From: Bin16 sp965206315
Lineage (GTDB): Bacteria; Chloroflexota; Dehalococcoidia; Lucifugimonadales; Australimonadaceae
Assembly: GCA_965206315.1 (NCBI GenBank)
Contig: OZ242210.1
Coordinates: 2,232,001-2,296,000, forward strand
Direction of reading: 5' to 3'
Length of the DNA stretch: 64,000 bases
Position 1 is the stretch's first letter. Every line of letters begins with the position of its first letter. The notes below the pieces were generated by a model. That model was given only the letters and a program-made list of their open reading frames with translations, did no database searches and had not been told where the DNA came from. This document shows positions 25,176 through 33,281 of the stretch, one piece after another. The translations under genes and the position numbers were made by a program.

Positions 25176-26648
25176 TTACCCACCCAATGCCCATGCTGTA
25201 CACGCACCATAGCGAGTGTAGTACTGCGGAGGATTCTCATAGAACTCTACGCAGTATTCGGTTTGCATTAGGTCTATGCACGCCTGAACCCCGCTGCAAT
25301 GCCTGTCGATCACCACCTGCTTCCGTTCCTCGAATGTAGGCGTAGGTGTAGGACGTGCGGTAGCGGTAGCAGCGGCGATTGCCGTAGCGGTTGGCGCGGC
25401 CTCAGCAGTAGCCATAGCACGGATAGCGTCGGCAGTAGCCGTTGGTGCAGCTTGTGCTGTCGCAGTTACGGGTGGAACTGGAATGGCGGTCGCCGTCGGC
25501 GTAGGAGTAGGTCTAGGTGTCGGCGTAGGCGGAGGCAATACAGAACCTATTGGAGAACATTCCAATTCGTAGCCGTGAGGGAAAGCGTATCCTTCGCCCA
25601 TGTCGCACCTTACGCGGATGTTATCCCCGATAGACAATGCAGCAGCTTGCGACAACGTAGAGAAGCGGATTAGGAAAACTTCATAATCCTCGGTTTCCCA
25701 CGTTGCTTCAGGGGTTAGGTAGACAACGCGACTATCGCTATTGTTGAAAGAAACAATCTTACCCGTTACATGAATGGGTGCTTGCATGAACTGGACCTTG
25801 CCGCGAGCGGGGTTGGCGCGGAAAGTGCTTACAATGTCCTGTACAGGCACGTAGGATACTGGAGTGGGCGTAGGACGTGGAGTGGGCGTAGGCTGTGCGG
25901 TAGCAAGGGCCGCCTCCCTAGACCTCTTAGCCTCTGTCGCGGCAATCGTCGCCTGTCGTCTTTCTTCGTGAAACTTTTCCCGTTCTTCAGCAGTCCATGT
26001 AGGGGATGGACGTGGCTGGGCAACTGGAACCGTAGAATCACCATTGCCAAAGATTGCTGCTAGAATCACGCCGAATAGGAATAATCCCCCTATCGCTACA
26101 GCGATAATACCACAACCGCGGCACATTCCAGATGGACCACTTTTTTGTTGAGATAGAGGTGGTGGGGGTAACGATGATTGTTGCTGAGGCAATTCTGGTT
26201 CGTTGAAGACATTGCCGGTATAGACCATTCCTCTTTCCCTAATATCGCGGAGTACCCATTCTGGTATATCCCTGTATTCCATCGGAGAACCATTTAGTCG
26301 CAGAACGGCAACGACTCGTCTATCCTCTTCTACTTCCAGGATTGCACGGAGGGGGCTATTAGGCTCCCCGATAGTAATCCGCCTAGTTTCCATTCTGTTG
26401 TGTGTGGTTTCTTGCGAACGAAGTATCGGAGGATTCTGTTCAGGCATTTGGGTATTCAATAGCACATCACCAACATAAATCATGCCCCTATGTCGAATGT
26501 CCATGAAGATCCATTCTGGTATATCCCTGTATTCCATAATGGAACCATTAGGGCGTAGGACGGCGATAACTCGTCTATCCTCTTCTACTTCCAGGATTGC
26601 ATGGAGGGGGCCATTGGGATCCCCGACGATAATCCGCCTAGTTTCCAT
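25176..26648 (-). CDS. Membrane protein with duplicated N-terminal domain and an OB-fold-like domain
   Basis: 490 residues. The first 60 (METRRIIVGDPNGPLHAILE...) are repeated from about residue 86 with roughly 75% identity, and the DNA copies at about 26215-26400 and 26470-26648 are also alike, so the duplication is recent. Then come a Pro/Gln linker, one transmembrane helix (CGIIAVAIGGLFLFGVILAA), a coiled segment, and a PTPTPRPTPTP linker. Next is an OB-fold-like domain of the tRNA_anti-like type (QAPIHVTGKIVSF...DNIRVRCDM), a second Thr/Pro/Ala linker, and a Cys-containing end. AAGGAGC precedes the ATG at 26648. Base composition is much less GC-rich than the neighbours, suggesting acquisition. 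Function unknown. Confidence 0.75.
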   Translation of the reverse strand: METRRIIVGDPNGPLHAILEVEEDRRVIAVLRPNGSIMEYRDIPEWIFMDIRHRGMIYVGDVLLNTQMPEQNPPILRSQETTHNRMETRRITIGEPNSPLRAILEVEEDRRVVAVLRLNGSPMEYRDIPEWVLRDIRERGMVYTGNVFNEPELPQQQSSLPPPPLSQQKSGPSGMCRGCGIIAVAIGGLFLFGVILAAIFGNGDSTVPVAQPRPSPTWTAEEREKFHEERRQATIAATEAKRSREAALATAQPTPTPRPTPTPVSYVPVQDIVSTFRANPARGKVQFMQAPIHVTGKIVSFNNSDSRVVYLTPEATWETEDYEVFLIRFSTLSQAAALSIGDNIRVRCDMGEGYAFPHGYELECSPIGSVLPPPTPTPRPTPTPTATAIPVPPVTATAQAAPTATADAIRAMATAEAAPTATAIAAATATARPTPTPTFEERKQVVIDRHCSGVQACIDLMQTEYCVEFYENPPQYYTRYGACTAWALGG

Positions 26649-27403
26649 ATATGAAAAGCTCCTTGTAAGATGAGTCCGCTTGTTTTCCTTGCACCCCGCG
26701 CTCACCCCATTCCCCTTGTACTCCCTGTTCACCCCGCTCTCCTTGCGCCGCTGGGAATCCCTAGGGTCTTGGAGAGCCGGGAGGTCCCTGACATGCCGCG
26801 AGCATGATGAGGCCAGTCAGGCTAGGACGAGCGCCACACAAGCGGCAGCGACGGGGATATGGTTGGAGGGGAAGGTGCATAGGTATCTGATACGCGTGAG
26901 CGATATAGATATCATAGGGATAGATGTTTTGGTACTACCCAGCTGCATTGTTGAGAGCGATTACTGCCTGTCTCCCTGTACTATCTACCCTCCTTCTCCC
27001 CAACTACTGACACTTGCCCCTATCGCGGTCGCACCCCGACCGCGTACGCTGGTTCCATGACCGTCGTACTGGCAGCACCCATAGACCGCGTCTATAGCAC
27101 GCAGGCTGACCTATCGACGGAATCTATGGCTCCGGCGCGAACGTTTGAAAACACTGGCATTCTTGAGATTCTTGATGCTTTGGGACGCAGGAAGCAGGCC
27201 ACGGCCATGGAAACGCTCCAATCAAGAATCTCAAGAGTGCCAAACGTCATGCCCGGTTTACTCGTAAGTTGGCAATCAAGAGTGCCAGAATTCAGAGGCT
27301 TTGGCATCCTTGATCAGGCGCCGCCCCCAGCCTGCCTAGCCTGTCCATCGATGTCGATTCCCGGCTATACTCGCGCGTGCCGCCATTCCTGAGTGAGGGA
27401 GAC
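26649..27403. other. 755-bp gap with lower GC and no convincing gene
   Basis: The ORFs here have no recognisable domain, and their composition looks like random translation. The left part shares the low GC of the neighbouring protein. Two inverted repeats lie at 27156-27241 and 27275-27314. TATACT at 27366-27371 may be the -10 box of cinA. Confidence 0.5.
27156..27241. repeat. Long inverted repeat, 21-bp arms
   Basis: Bases 27156-27176 pair with 27221-27241 at 20 of 21 positions, around a 44-nt loop. The arm contains TCTTGAGATTCTTGAT. A shorter related hairpin follows: 27275-27287 with 27302-27314, 11 of 13 positions, built of the same GGCAT/ATCAAG words. Transcribed from either strand, the first could form a long stem. 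It may be the remnant of a small mobile element or a non-coding RNA. Confidence 0.7.
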
Positions 27404-28636
27404 ATGAACACCGAGATCATCGCCGTCGGCACCGAGCTCCTCATGGGCGAGACGCAGGACACCAACTCGTCCTGGCTCGGCCAGCGCCTGCCGGAGTTCG
27501 GCCTCGAGCTCAAGTTCGTCACCATCGTCGGCGACGACCTCACGCGCCTGACCGAGACGCTGGACCGGGCCTGGCGCAGGTCGGACGTCGTCATCGCCAT
27601 GGGCGGCCTCGGCCCCACGCTCGACGACATGACGCGCGACGGCATCGCCAACATGCTCGGCGAGCAGATCACGACGGACCCGGAGCTCAAGGTGTGGCTG
27701 GAGGAGAGCTTCGCGCGCCGCAACGTCAACCCCATGCCCCGGCAGAACCTCCGCCAGGCTGGCATCATCCCCTCCGCCGTCGCTATCCGCAACGCCATGG
27801 GCACCGCGCCCAGCTGGTGGATAGAGAAGGGCGACAAGATCCTCATCACGCTCCCCGGCCCCCCGCGCGAGCTCACCAACATGTGGACCACCGAGATCGC
27901 CCCGCGCCTCAAGGAGCGCCTCCCCGGCCAGAAGATCATGGCCCGCACGTTCAAGACCATCGGCCTCAGCGAGGCCGCTGTCGACGAGATGGTGCGCGAC
28001 GTCTACGACGTCCCCGGCATGGACTTCGGCGTCTACGCGAAGCAGGACGGCATCTACCTCCGCGGCATCGCGAAGGCCGACACCGAGGCCGAGGCGCTCA
28101 CGACCCTCCTCCGCGCCGAGACGATGGTGCGCGAGGCGCTCGGCGACTACATCTGGGGCACCGACGAGGAGTACCCGCCGGAGCGCGTCGGCGACCTGCT
28201 GCGCGAGAAGGGCTACACGCTCGCGGTGCTGGAGTCGTGCACCGGCGGCATGATCGGCGCAGCGCTCACGGAGATCCCCGGCTCGTCCGACTACTTCAAG
28301 GGCGGGGCCATCACCTACACGGACGAGATGAAGGCGCAGGCCGGCGTATCGCAGGAGACGCTCGACGCTCATGGCGCGGTCAGTGAGGAGACCGCCCGCG
28401 CGATGGCCGACGCCGCCCGCCGCACCTACGGCGCCGACTGCGGCATCAGCGTGACGGGCGTCGCCGGGCCGGGCGACCAGGACGGCGTGAAGGCGGGCAC
28501 CGTCTTCATCGGCGTGTCAACGCCCGCCGGCGCGAGCGTCGTGCGCCACGACTTCCCGTCGCGTCGTCCGCTCGTGCGCAACCGTGCCGTCACCGCCGCC
28601 CTCCTCCAGCTCATCCGCGCCCTCCAGTCGGAGTAG
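27404..28636 (+). CDS. cinA: CinA-like competence/damage-inducible protein
   Basis: 410 residues with both known modules. The N-terminal molybdopterin-binding-like domain (AVGTELLMGETQDTNSSWL...GGLGPTLDDMTRD) corresponds to the ADP-ribose/FAD pyrophosphatase part. The C-terminal PncC-type domain (about 255-410, LAVLESCTGGMIGAALTEIPGSS and SVTGVAGPGD) deamidates nicotinamide mononucleotide, with the catalytic Ser and Lys region conserved. It probably salvages pyridine nucleotides. The ATG at 27404 follows GAGGGA closely; an upstream in-frame start at 27377 is less likely. A possible -10 TATACT is at 27366. Confidence 0.95.
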   Translation: MNTEIIAVGTELLMGETQDTNSSWLGQRLPEFGLELKFVTIVGDDLTRLTETLDRAWRRSDVVIAMGGLGPTLDDMTRDGIANMLGEQITTDPELKVWLEESFARRNVNPMPRQNLRQAGIIPSAVAIRNAMGTAPSWWIEKGDKILITLPGPPRELTNMWTTEIAPRLKERLPGQKIMARTFKTIGLSEAAVDEMVRDVYDVPGMDFGVYAKQDGIYLRGIAKADTEAEALTTLLRAETMVREALGDYIWGTDEEYPPERVGDLLREKGYTLAVLESCTGGMIGAALTEIPGSSDYFKGGAITYTDEMKAQAGVSQETLDAHGAVSEETARAMADAARRTYGADCGISVTGVAGPGDQDGVKAGTVFIGVSTPAGASVVRHDFPSRRPLVRNRAVTAALLQLIRALQSE

Positions 28637-28639
28637 GCG

Positions 28640-29032
28640 CGGTCTGATCCCCTCTCCTGAGGGAGAGGGAGGCCGCGCAAGCGGCGGGTGAGGGCCCTGC
28701 GGGGAACGGTGGGGGTGACCTGACGCGGGGCACAGCCCCCGTCGTTCCTGCGGAGGCAGGAACCCCGTCTGGTGTAGGGGCATCCTTTGTGGGTGCCCTG
28801 TCTGGTCCCCCTCGCCCCCTGGGAGAGGGTGCGCATTGAAATGCGGGGGTGAGGGTTCGGCGTAGGGGTGTCCCCTTGTGGGCGCCCTGTCTGACCCCTC
28901 GCCCTCTGGGGAGAGGGGAGCGCATGAAATGCGTGGGTGAGGGTTCGGCGTAGGGGTGTCCCCTCGTGGGCGCCCTGTCTGGTCCCCTCGCCCCCTGGGA
29001 GAGGGGATGCCGCGCAGCGGCGGGGTGAGGGC
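28640..29032. repeat. Repeat mosaic between cinA and the lipoprotein gene
   Basis: Modules A, B and D described for 22493-23120 recur here, with D repeated at least four times (for example near 28650, 28810, 28895 and 28985). The last D copy ends in GGGGTGAGGGC right before the lipoprotein ATG and provides its ribosome binding site. Confidence 0.8.
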
Positions 29033-29677
29033 ATGAGCGCGATGAAAAGTGAAACGCACCATAGAAGAACGACCACTGCGGCCCCCTTCATGGGACTCGC
29101 GCTGACGCTGTTCCTCCTCCTGGCCGCGTGCGGCAGCCCGGAACCAACGGCCACGCCCACCCCCACACCGGAGCCAACGGCGACGCCGACTCCCACTGCG
29201 ACGCCTCCGCCTCCGCGGATGGGAGATGCGGACCTGGCAAGCGACATCGACGCCCGTCTCGACGCCATCCGGACCACGATGGAGACGCTCGAGCCGGTAT
29301 GGACGGTCTACGTCCACAGTGAAGACTGGGTGACGCCTGGCGGAAACACGCTGATGAGCGACATCTTCGATCTGCTGAAGATGGAGAATATAGCCCCCCA
29401 CGACGGCTACGAGGTGCTCAGCCCCGAGGTGGTGGTCGCGCTCGAACCCGACATCATCATCACGGACTCGGTAATGAGCGTGATAGGAGACCCTGAACTA
29501 TCGGAACTGCATCTCGTACAGGACGTGAGCCATATCGACCACCATATCTTCGTATTGAGCGAAGGCTATTCGTTCAGCCCGGACAGCGACCGTTTCATGG
29601 ATGCCGTCGAGGAGCTGGCCGCCTTTGTGTACCCGAAGGTATTCGCCGAAGACGACGGGCACGGCCACTCGCATTAG
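29033..29677 (+). CDS. Short lipoprotein resembling the C-terminal lobe of BtuF/FecB-type binding proteins
   Basis: 214 residues. A signal peptide ends in a lipobox (LLLAACGS), so the protein is predicted to be lipid-anchored at the cell surface. A low-complexity PTPTPTPEP linker (about 40-62) follows. The remaining 150 residues (WTVYVHSEDWVTPGGNTLM, EVVVALEPDIIITDS, FMDAVEELAAFVYP) match the second lobe of metal-chelate or cobalamin binding proteins. The first lobe is missing, so it is either a truncated receptor or a reduced form. The last residues, DDGHGHSH, form a His-rich metal-binding tail. Start chosen at 29033 (GTGAGG before it); 29042 is an alternative. No ABC genes are adjacent. Confidence 0.75.
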   Translation: MSAMKSETHHRRTTTAAPFMGLALTLFLLLAACGSPEPTATPTPTPEPTATPTPTATPPPPRMGDADLASDIDARLDAIRTTMETLEPVWTVYVHSEDWVTPGGNTLMSDIFDLLKMENIAPHDGYEVLSPEVVVALEPDIIITDSVMSVIGDPELSELHLVQDVSHIDHHIFVLSEGYSFSPDSDRFMDAVEELAAFVYPKVFAEDDGHGHSH

Positions 29678-29689
29678 GAGGAGGTGAGG

Positions 29690-30003
29690 GTGCTGGCGTA
29701 GGGGCACCCCTTGTGGGCGCCCTGTCTGACCCCTCTCCTGAGGGAGAGGGAGGCCGCGCAGCAGCGGGTGAGGGTGACCTGACGCGGGGCGCAGCCCCCG
29801 TCGTTCCTGCGGAGGCAGGAACCTCGCCTGGCGTATGGGCACCCCTTGTGGGCGCCCTGCCTGGTCCCCTCGCCCCTTGGGGAGAGGGAGGCCGCGCAGC
29901 GGCGGGTGAGGGCCCTGGCGTATGGGCACCCCTCGTGGGCGCCCTGTTTGACCCCTCGCCCCCTGGGAGAGGGCGCGCATTGAAATGCGGGGGTGAGGGT
30001 GCC
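29690..30003. repeat. Repeat mosaic between the lipoprotein and the next gene
   Basis: A 310-bp non-coding interval with modules A (29807-29823), B (three copies of GCGTATGGGCACCCCT-like words) and D (three copies of GGGAGAGGG followed by GGGTGAGGG). It ends at the stop codon of the minus-strand gene. Confidence 0.8.
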
Positions 30004-31056
30004 CTAGTGCCCGCCGCCGGACGACGACGCGGCGCGCTCCTCCCGGTAGAACACCTCCTCCGGGAAGATTTCGTCCCAGGGCTGCTTGCGGGCGCTGAGC
30101 CCCTGCTCCATGGAGAACGTCTGCGCCATGTCGAACGCCTTGGCGTTCGCCGTGATGCCGTAGGCGAACGGGTCGGGCCCGAACACCCCGTCGACCTCCT
30201 GCTGGAACTGCCGCCCGAACACGTAGAGTGTCGGCGGCATGGCGCGCAGCCGCTGGATGGCGAGGCGCTTGGAGGACTCGAACGCCTCCATGAGGCTCAC
30301 CGCCACCCACGGGTGCTCCTCGACGATGCTCTCGCGCACGACCGTGACGTGGTGCGGCGGGAAGACGCCGTGCTTCTGGAAGAAGCGGACGGACTCGGCC
30401 TTCGGGTCGGAGAAGAGGGTGGGGAAGTCCGGGCTGTCGATGAGGTTCACGCTCTGCATGCGGTCGATGCCGGAGCCCTGTGCTGAGCCGATGCCGATGG
30501 AGGCGTCGAGCTCACCGTCGAGGTACATCGAGCTGAAGTCGGTGGTCGCGTGGCGCAGGTCGAGGTCCTCCGGCAGGCCGAGGCCGGCATCCCTCGACGC
30601 GCCGGTGTGGCTGAAGTGTTCGCTGCGCTCCATGAACCAGGTCATGTCCTGCGGCTCGACGCCCCACTCCAGCTTCAGGATGCCGCGCGTCCAGAGGCCG
30701 ACCGACTGCTGGTAGTCGCCGATGCCGAACCGCTTGCCCTTCAGGTCCTCCGGGTGGTCCTGCCGGATGCCGGACGCCTTGCGGATGTAGACGTTGGTGT
30801 AGGAGAACGTGCGGTTGTGGAAGACGGGCAGCATGCGGTACGGGAAACCGAGCGGCCGCATGCGCAGGTACGACGACATCGACATCTCGGAGACGTCGTA
30901 GCGGTGGTACTTGATCTGCTCGTAGAAGACGCGGGGCACGGCGCCGGGCATCCCCTGGTAGTCGAGCGTGATGCCGTCCGGCTTCACCTCACCGCTGATC
31001 ATCGGCATGACGCGGTCGTAGGCGGTGATGGCGAACGAGAGTTCGAGGTTGGACAT
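30004..31056 (-). CDS. Periplasmic-binding-like protein of the 4,5-dihydroxyphthalate decarboxylase family (paralog 2)
   Basis: 350 residues, paralogous to 5188-6165. Shared blocks include LxLxxAxTxxDR, GEVKPxGITL, SEMSMSSYL, FHNRTFSYTNVY, GIRQDHPEDLKGKRFG and the closing KQPxxE. The ATG at 31056 follows GGAGG at 8-nt spacing; the longer open frame upstream (to 31617) runs antisense to the sigma-factor gene and is rejected. No signal peptide is present. As for paralog 1, the family name may mislead: the fold is a binding protein and only some members have shown decarboxylase activity. It is divergent from the sigma factor, with 115 bp between them. Confidence 0.75.
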   Translation of the reverse strand: MSNLELSFAITAYDRVMPMISGEVKPDGITLDYQGMPGAVPRVFYEQIKYHRYDVSEMSMSSYLRMRPLGFPYRMLPVFHNRTFSYTNVYIRKASGIRQDHPEDLKGKRFGIGDYQQSVGLWTRGILKLEWGVEPQDMTWFMERSEHFSHTGASRDAGLGLPEDLDLRHATTDFSSMYLDGELDASIGIGSAQGSGIDRMQSVNLIDSPDFPTLFSDPKAESVRFFQKHGVFPPHHVTVVRESIVEEHPWVAVSLMEAFESSKRLAIQRLRAMPPTLYVFGRQFQQEVDGVFGPDPFAYGITANAKAFDMAQTFSMEQGLSARKQPWDEIFPEEVFYREERAASSSGGGH

Positions 31057-31171
31057 GGTGAGCCTCCGCACGGGCAGGGTGCGGCGATGATACCCCAGAC
31101 GGAGGAAGGCCGCGTGCCGGAGAGACGAACGGTGCTTGAACGAAGGAACGCTGCCCGGATACCCTTCGGGG

Positions 31172-32419
31172 ATGTCGGGCTCCCATGCAGCGATCGAGCG
31201 TGTCTTCCGCGAGGAGTACGGCCGGGTGATTGCGGCGCTGATGAGCGTCTTCAGGGATCTGGACGTTGCGGAAGAGGCCGTGCAGGAGGCGCTGGTCGTC
31301 GCGCTCGAGCGGTGGCCGGAAGCCGGAACACCCCGCAGTCCCGGCGCGTGGATCACCACGACAGCGAAGCGTAAAGCGATCGACCGCCGCCGCCGTGAGC
31401 GGGCGCGCGAGGAGAAGTACGCGCAGATCGGTCCGGCGGAGACGGAGGAGGATGATCCGTACCGGGAGGTGGACGACGAAACCCCGATCGAAGACGACCG
31501 CCTCCGTCTGATTTTCACGTGCTGCCATCCTGCCCTGGGGTTGGAGGCCCGCGTGGCGTTGACACTGCGGACGCTGTGTGGGCTGACCACCGGAGAGATC
31601 GCGGGCGCGTTCCTCATGCGGGAGGCTGCGATGGCGCAGCGCTTGGTGCGGGCGAAGCGGAAGATCAGGGACGCGGGGATCCCCTACGCGGTGCCGGAAG
31701 CCGGTCAGTTGCAGGAGCGACTGGACGGGGTGCTCAGCGTCATCTACCTGGTGTTCAACGAGGGATACGCGGCCAGCGCCGGCGAGCGGGTGGTACGGGT
31801 GGATATGGCATCGGAGGGGATCCGCTTGGGCAGGCTGCTCGCCGACCTCATGCCGGAGGAAGGGGAGGTGCGGGGACTGCTGGCGTTGATGTTGCTGAGC
31901 GACGCGCGGCGGGAGGCCAGGCAGGATTCGAGCGGTGAACCGGTGCTGCTGGGAGAGCAGGACAGGTCCCTGTGGGATGCGGAGAGTATCAGGAAAGGCA
32001 TGGAAGAGCTGTCGAAGGGGGAGTCCCTCGGCGCGCGCGGCCCGTATCTGGCCCAGGCGGCCATAGCGAGGGCCCACGCCAGAGCGTCGAGTGCCGGTGA
32101 TACGGACTGGCATGAGATCGTGGGGCTGTACGAGGAACTCGCGCTGATGGCTCCTTCACCGGTGGTGCTGCTCAACCTCGCGGCGGCGGTCGCCATGGCG
32201 GAAGGGCCGCAGGTCGGGTTGGCGCTGATGGACAGAGACGAGGTTGCAGGGCAGCTTGACGGGTACCGGTGGCTGCATTCCGCGCGCGGCGAACTGCTTC
32301 GGCGGCTGGACCGCCGCGAGGAGGCGGCCGAGGCATACCGGCGAGCTATCGCGCTCTCGGAGAACGCGGCGGAACTGGTATACCTCGGCCGCCGGCTGGA
32401 GGAGGTGAAGTCCCGCTAG
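31172..32419 (+). CDS. ECF sigma factor, ECF42 type with C-terminal TPR-like domain
   Basis: 415 residues. Sigma region 2 (ERVFREEYGRVIAALMSVFRDLDVAEEAVQEALVVAL...GAWITTTAKRKAIDRRRRE) and region 4 (LRTLCGLTTGEIAGAFLMREAAMAQRLVRAKRKIRDAG) occupy the first 170 residues. The rest is a helical TPR-like extension with the SVIYLVFNEGYAAS block (DUF6596). This architecture defines the ECF42 group, which uses the C-terminal domain instead of a classical anti-sigma factor. Its known partner, a DGPF/YCII-like protein, follows convergently with 1 bp between stops. The ATG at 31172 gives a standard start; a TTG at 31136 would add 12 residues. Confidence 0.92.
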   Translation: MSGSHAAIERVFREEYGRVIAALMSVFRDLDVAEEAVQEALVVALERWPEAGTPRSPGAWITTTAKRKAIDRRRRERAREEKYAQIGPAETEEDDPYREVDDETPIEDDRLRLIFTCCHPALGLEARVALTLRTLCGLTTGEIAGAFLMREAAMAQRLVRAKRKIRDAGIPYAVPEAGQLQERLDGVLSVIYLVFNEGYAASAGERVVRVDMASEGIRLGRLLADLMPEEGEVRGLLALMLLSDARREARQDSSGEPVLLGEQDRSLWDAESIRKGMEELSKGESLGARGPYLAQAAIARAHARASSAGDTDWHEIVGLYEELALMAPSPVVLLNLAAAVAMAEGPQVGLALMDRDEVAGQLDGYRWLHSARGELLRRLDRREEAAEAYRRAIALSENAAELVYLGRRLEEVKSR

Positions 32420-32420
32420 A

Positions 32421-32780
32421 CTACGCCTCGGGCATCTCCATGACGGCTCGCACTTCCACACATCCACCCGAGGGGAGGTTTGGCATCTTGCTTGCGATGG
32501 CGATGGCCTTGTCGAGGTCATCGGTTTCGATCAAGTAGAAGCCGCCCAGTTGCTCCTTGGTCTCGGCGAATGGGCCGTCGGTTATCACGGGGACGCCGCC
32601 GCTCATGCGGACGGTGGTAGCGGTGGAGGTCGGATTCAACGGCTCACCGCCGAGGACAGTGGTTGCGGCCCGGGTCTCCGCATCGAAGGCGAACCAGGTC
32701 TGCATGTCGGACTCCATCTCTTCCGGGGACATGTTCATCATCTTGGCTTCGTCATCGTAGATCAACAGTATGTACTTCAC
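32421..32780 (-). CDS. DGPF-motif YCII-related protein
   Basis: A 119-residue ferredoxin-fold (dimeric alpha-beta barrel) protein with the family's DGPFAETKEQLGGFYLIE block. The start is a GTG at 32780, preceded by AGGAGGG at 5 nt. An upstream in-frame ATG at 32879 would add an Arg-rich N-terminus that is not family-like. DGPF genes regularly sit beside ECF42 sigma factors and belong to their regulons. The link is known, but the biochemical role of DGPF proteins is not. Confidence 0.9.
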   Translation of the reverse strand: MKYILLIYDDEAKMMNMSPEEMESDMQTWFAFDAETRAATTVLGGEPLNPTSTATTVRMSGGVPVITDGPFAETKEQLGGFYLIETDDLDKAIAIASKMPNLPSGGCVEVRAVMEMPEA

Positions 32781-32893
32781 GGGGTCCCTCCTGGGGTGAG
32801 ATTGGCCAGCCTGCGACCGGCTCACTGATACGACGAATGGCGGCAGCCGAAAATCGACACCTCGGGTCCGCCGGTTCACAGGGTCACGGAATC

Positions 32894-33268
32894 CTAGCCG
32901 ATCTCCAGCGTGCGGAAGACGCCGCGCTGCAGGGCGGCGGTAGCGAGGAGTTGCTCCAGGACGACGTGGGCCTCGGGGCGGCGCAGGTCCAGCGAGGACG
33001 CGCCGATGGCGCGATAGAGGACGCCTGAGCCCACCTTCGTGCTGACCTCGCCGCCGACCTCCCGCGGCAGGTCGACGCCGAGCGCGAGGGCCATCGCTTG
33101 CGCCTGCAGCGCGCCGACGCCCGATGCGTGCGTCTTGGTGAGCGCACGCCGGTTGTAGAGCAGGGTGTAGCCGTTCTTGTTGCGCCTGATGGTGACCGGC
33201 GTGTCGCCGCGCGGACGGTTGATGAGGCGCTCCGCGTAGTCGAGCGCTTTCGTTCGCGAGAGGGCCAT
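32894..33268 (-). CDS. Hypothetical protein, 124 residues
   Basis: No family recognised. It is basic at the N-terminus (RTKALDYAERLINRPRG), then has a beta-like segment (TPVTIRRNKNGYTLLYNRRAL) and two Ala/Leu-rich helices; no signal peptide or membrane segment. It starts 13 bp after the SDR stop on the same strand, so it is probably the last gene of a sulfite reductase-SDR-hypothetical operon. Codon use and GC match the neighbours, which supports it as a true gene. Confidence 0.55.
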   Translation of the reverse strand: MALSRTKALDYAERLINRPRGDTPVTIRRNKNGYTLLYNRRALTKTHASGVGALQAQAMALALGVDLPREVGGEVSTKVGSGVLYRAIGASSLDLRRPEAHVVLEQLLATAALQRGVFRTLEIG

Positions 33269-33281
33269 GCGCCGCGCCGGT

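Noticed and set aside
26680..27392. Plus-strand ORFs of 126 and 111 residues
   Set aside because: No domain, no ribosome binding site, composition of random translation; the second crosses the hairpins.
30004..31617. 537-residue version of the second decarboxylase-like gene
   Set aside because: The extra 187 N-terminal residues are antisense to the sigma-factor gene; a GGAGG-supported ATG lies at 31056.
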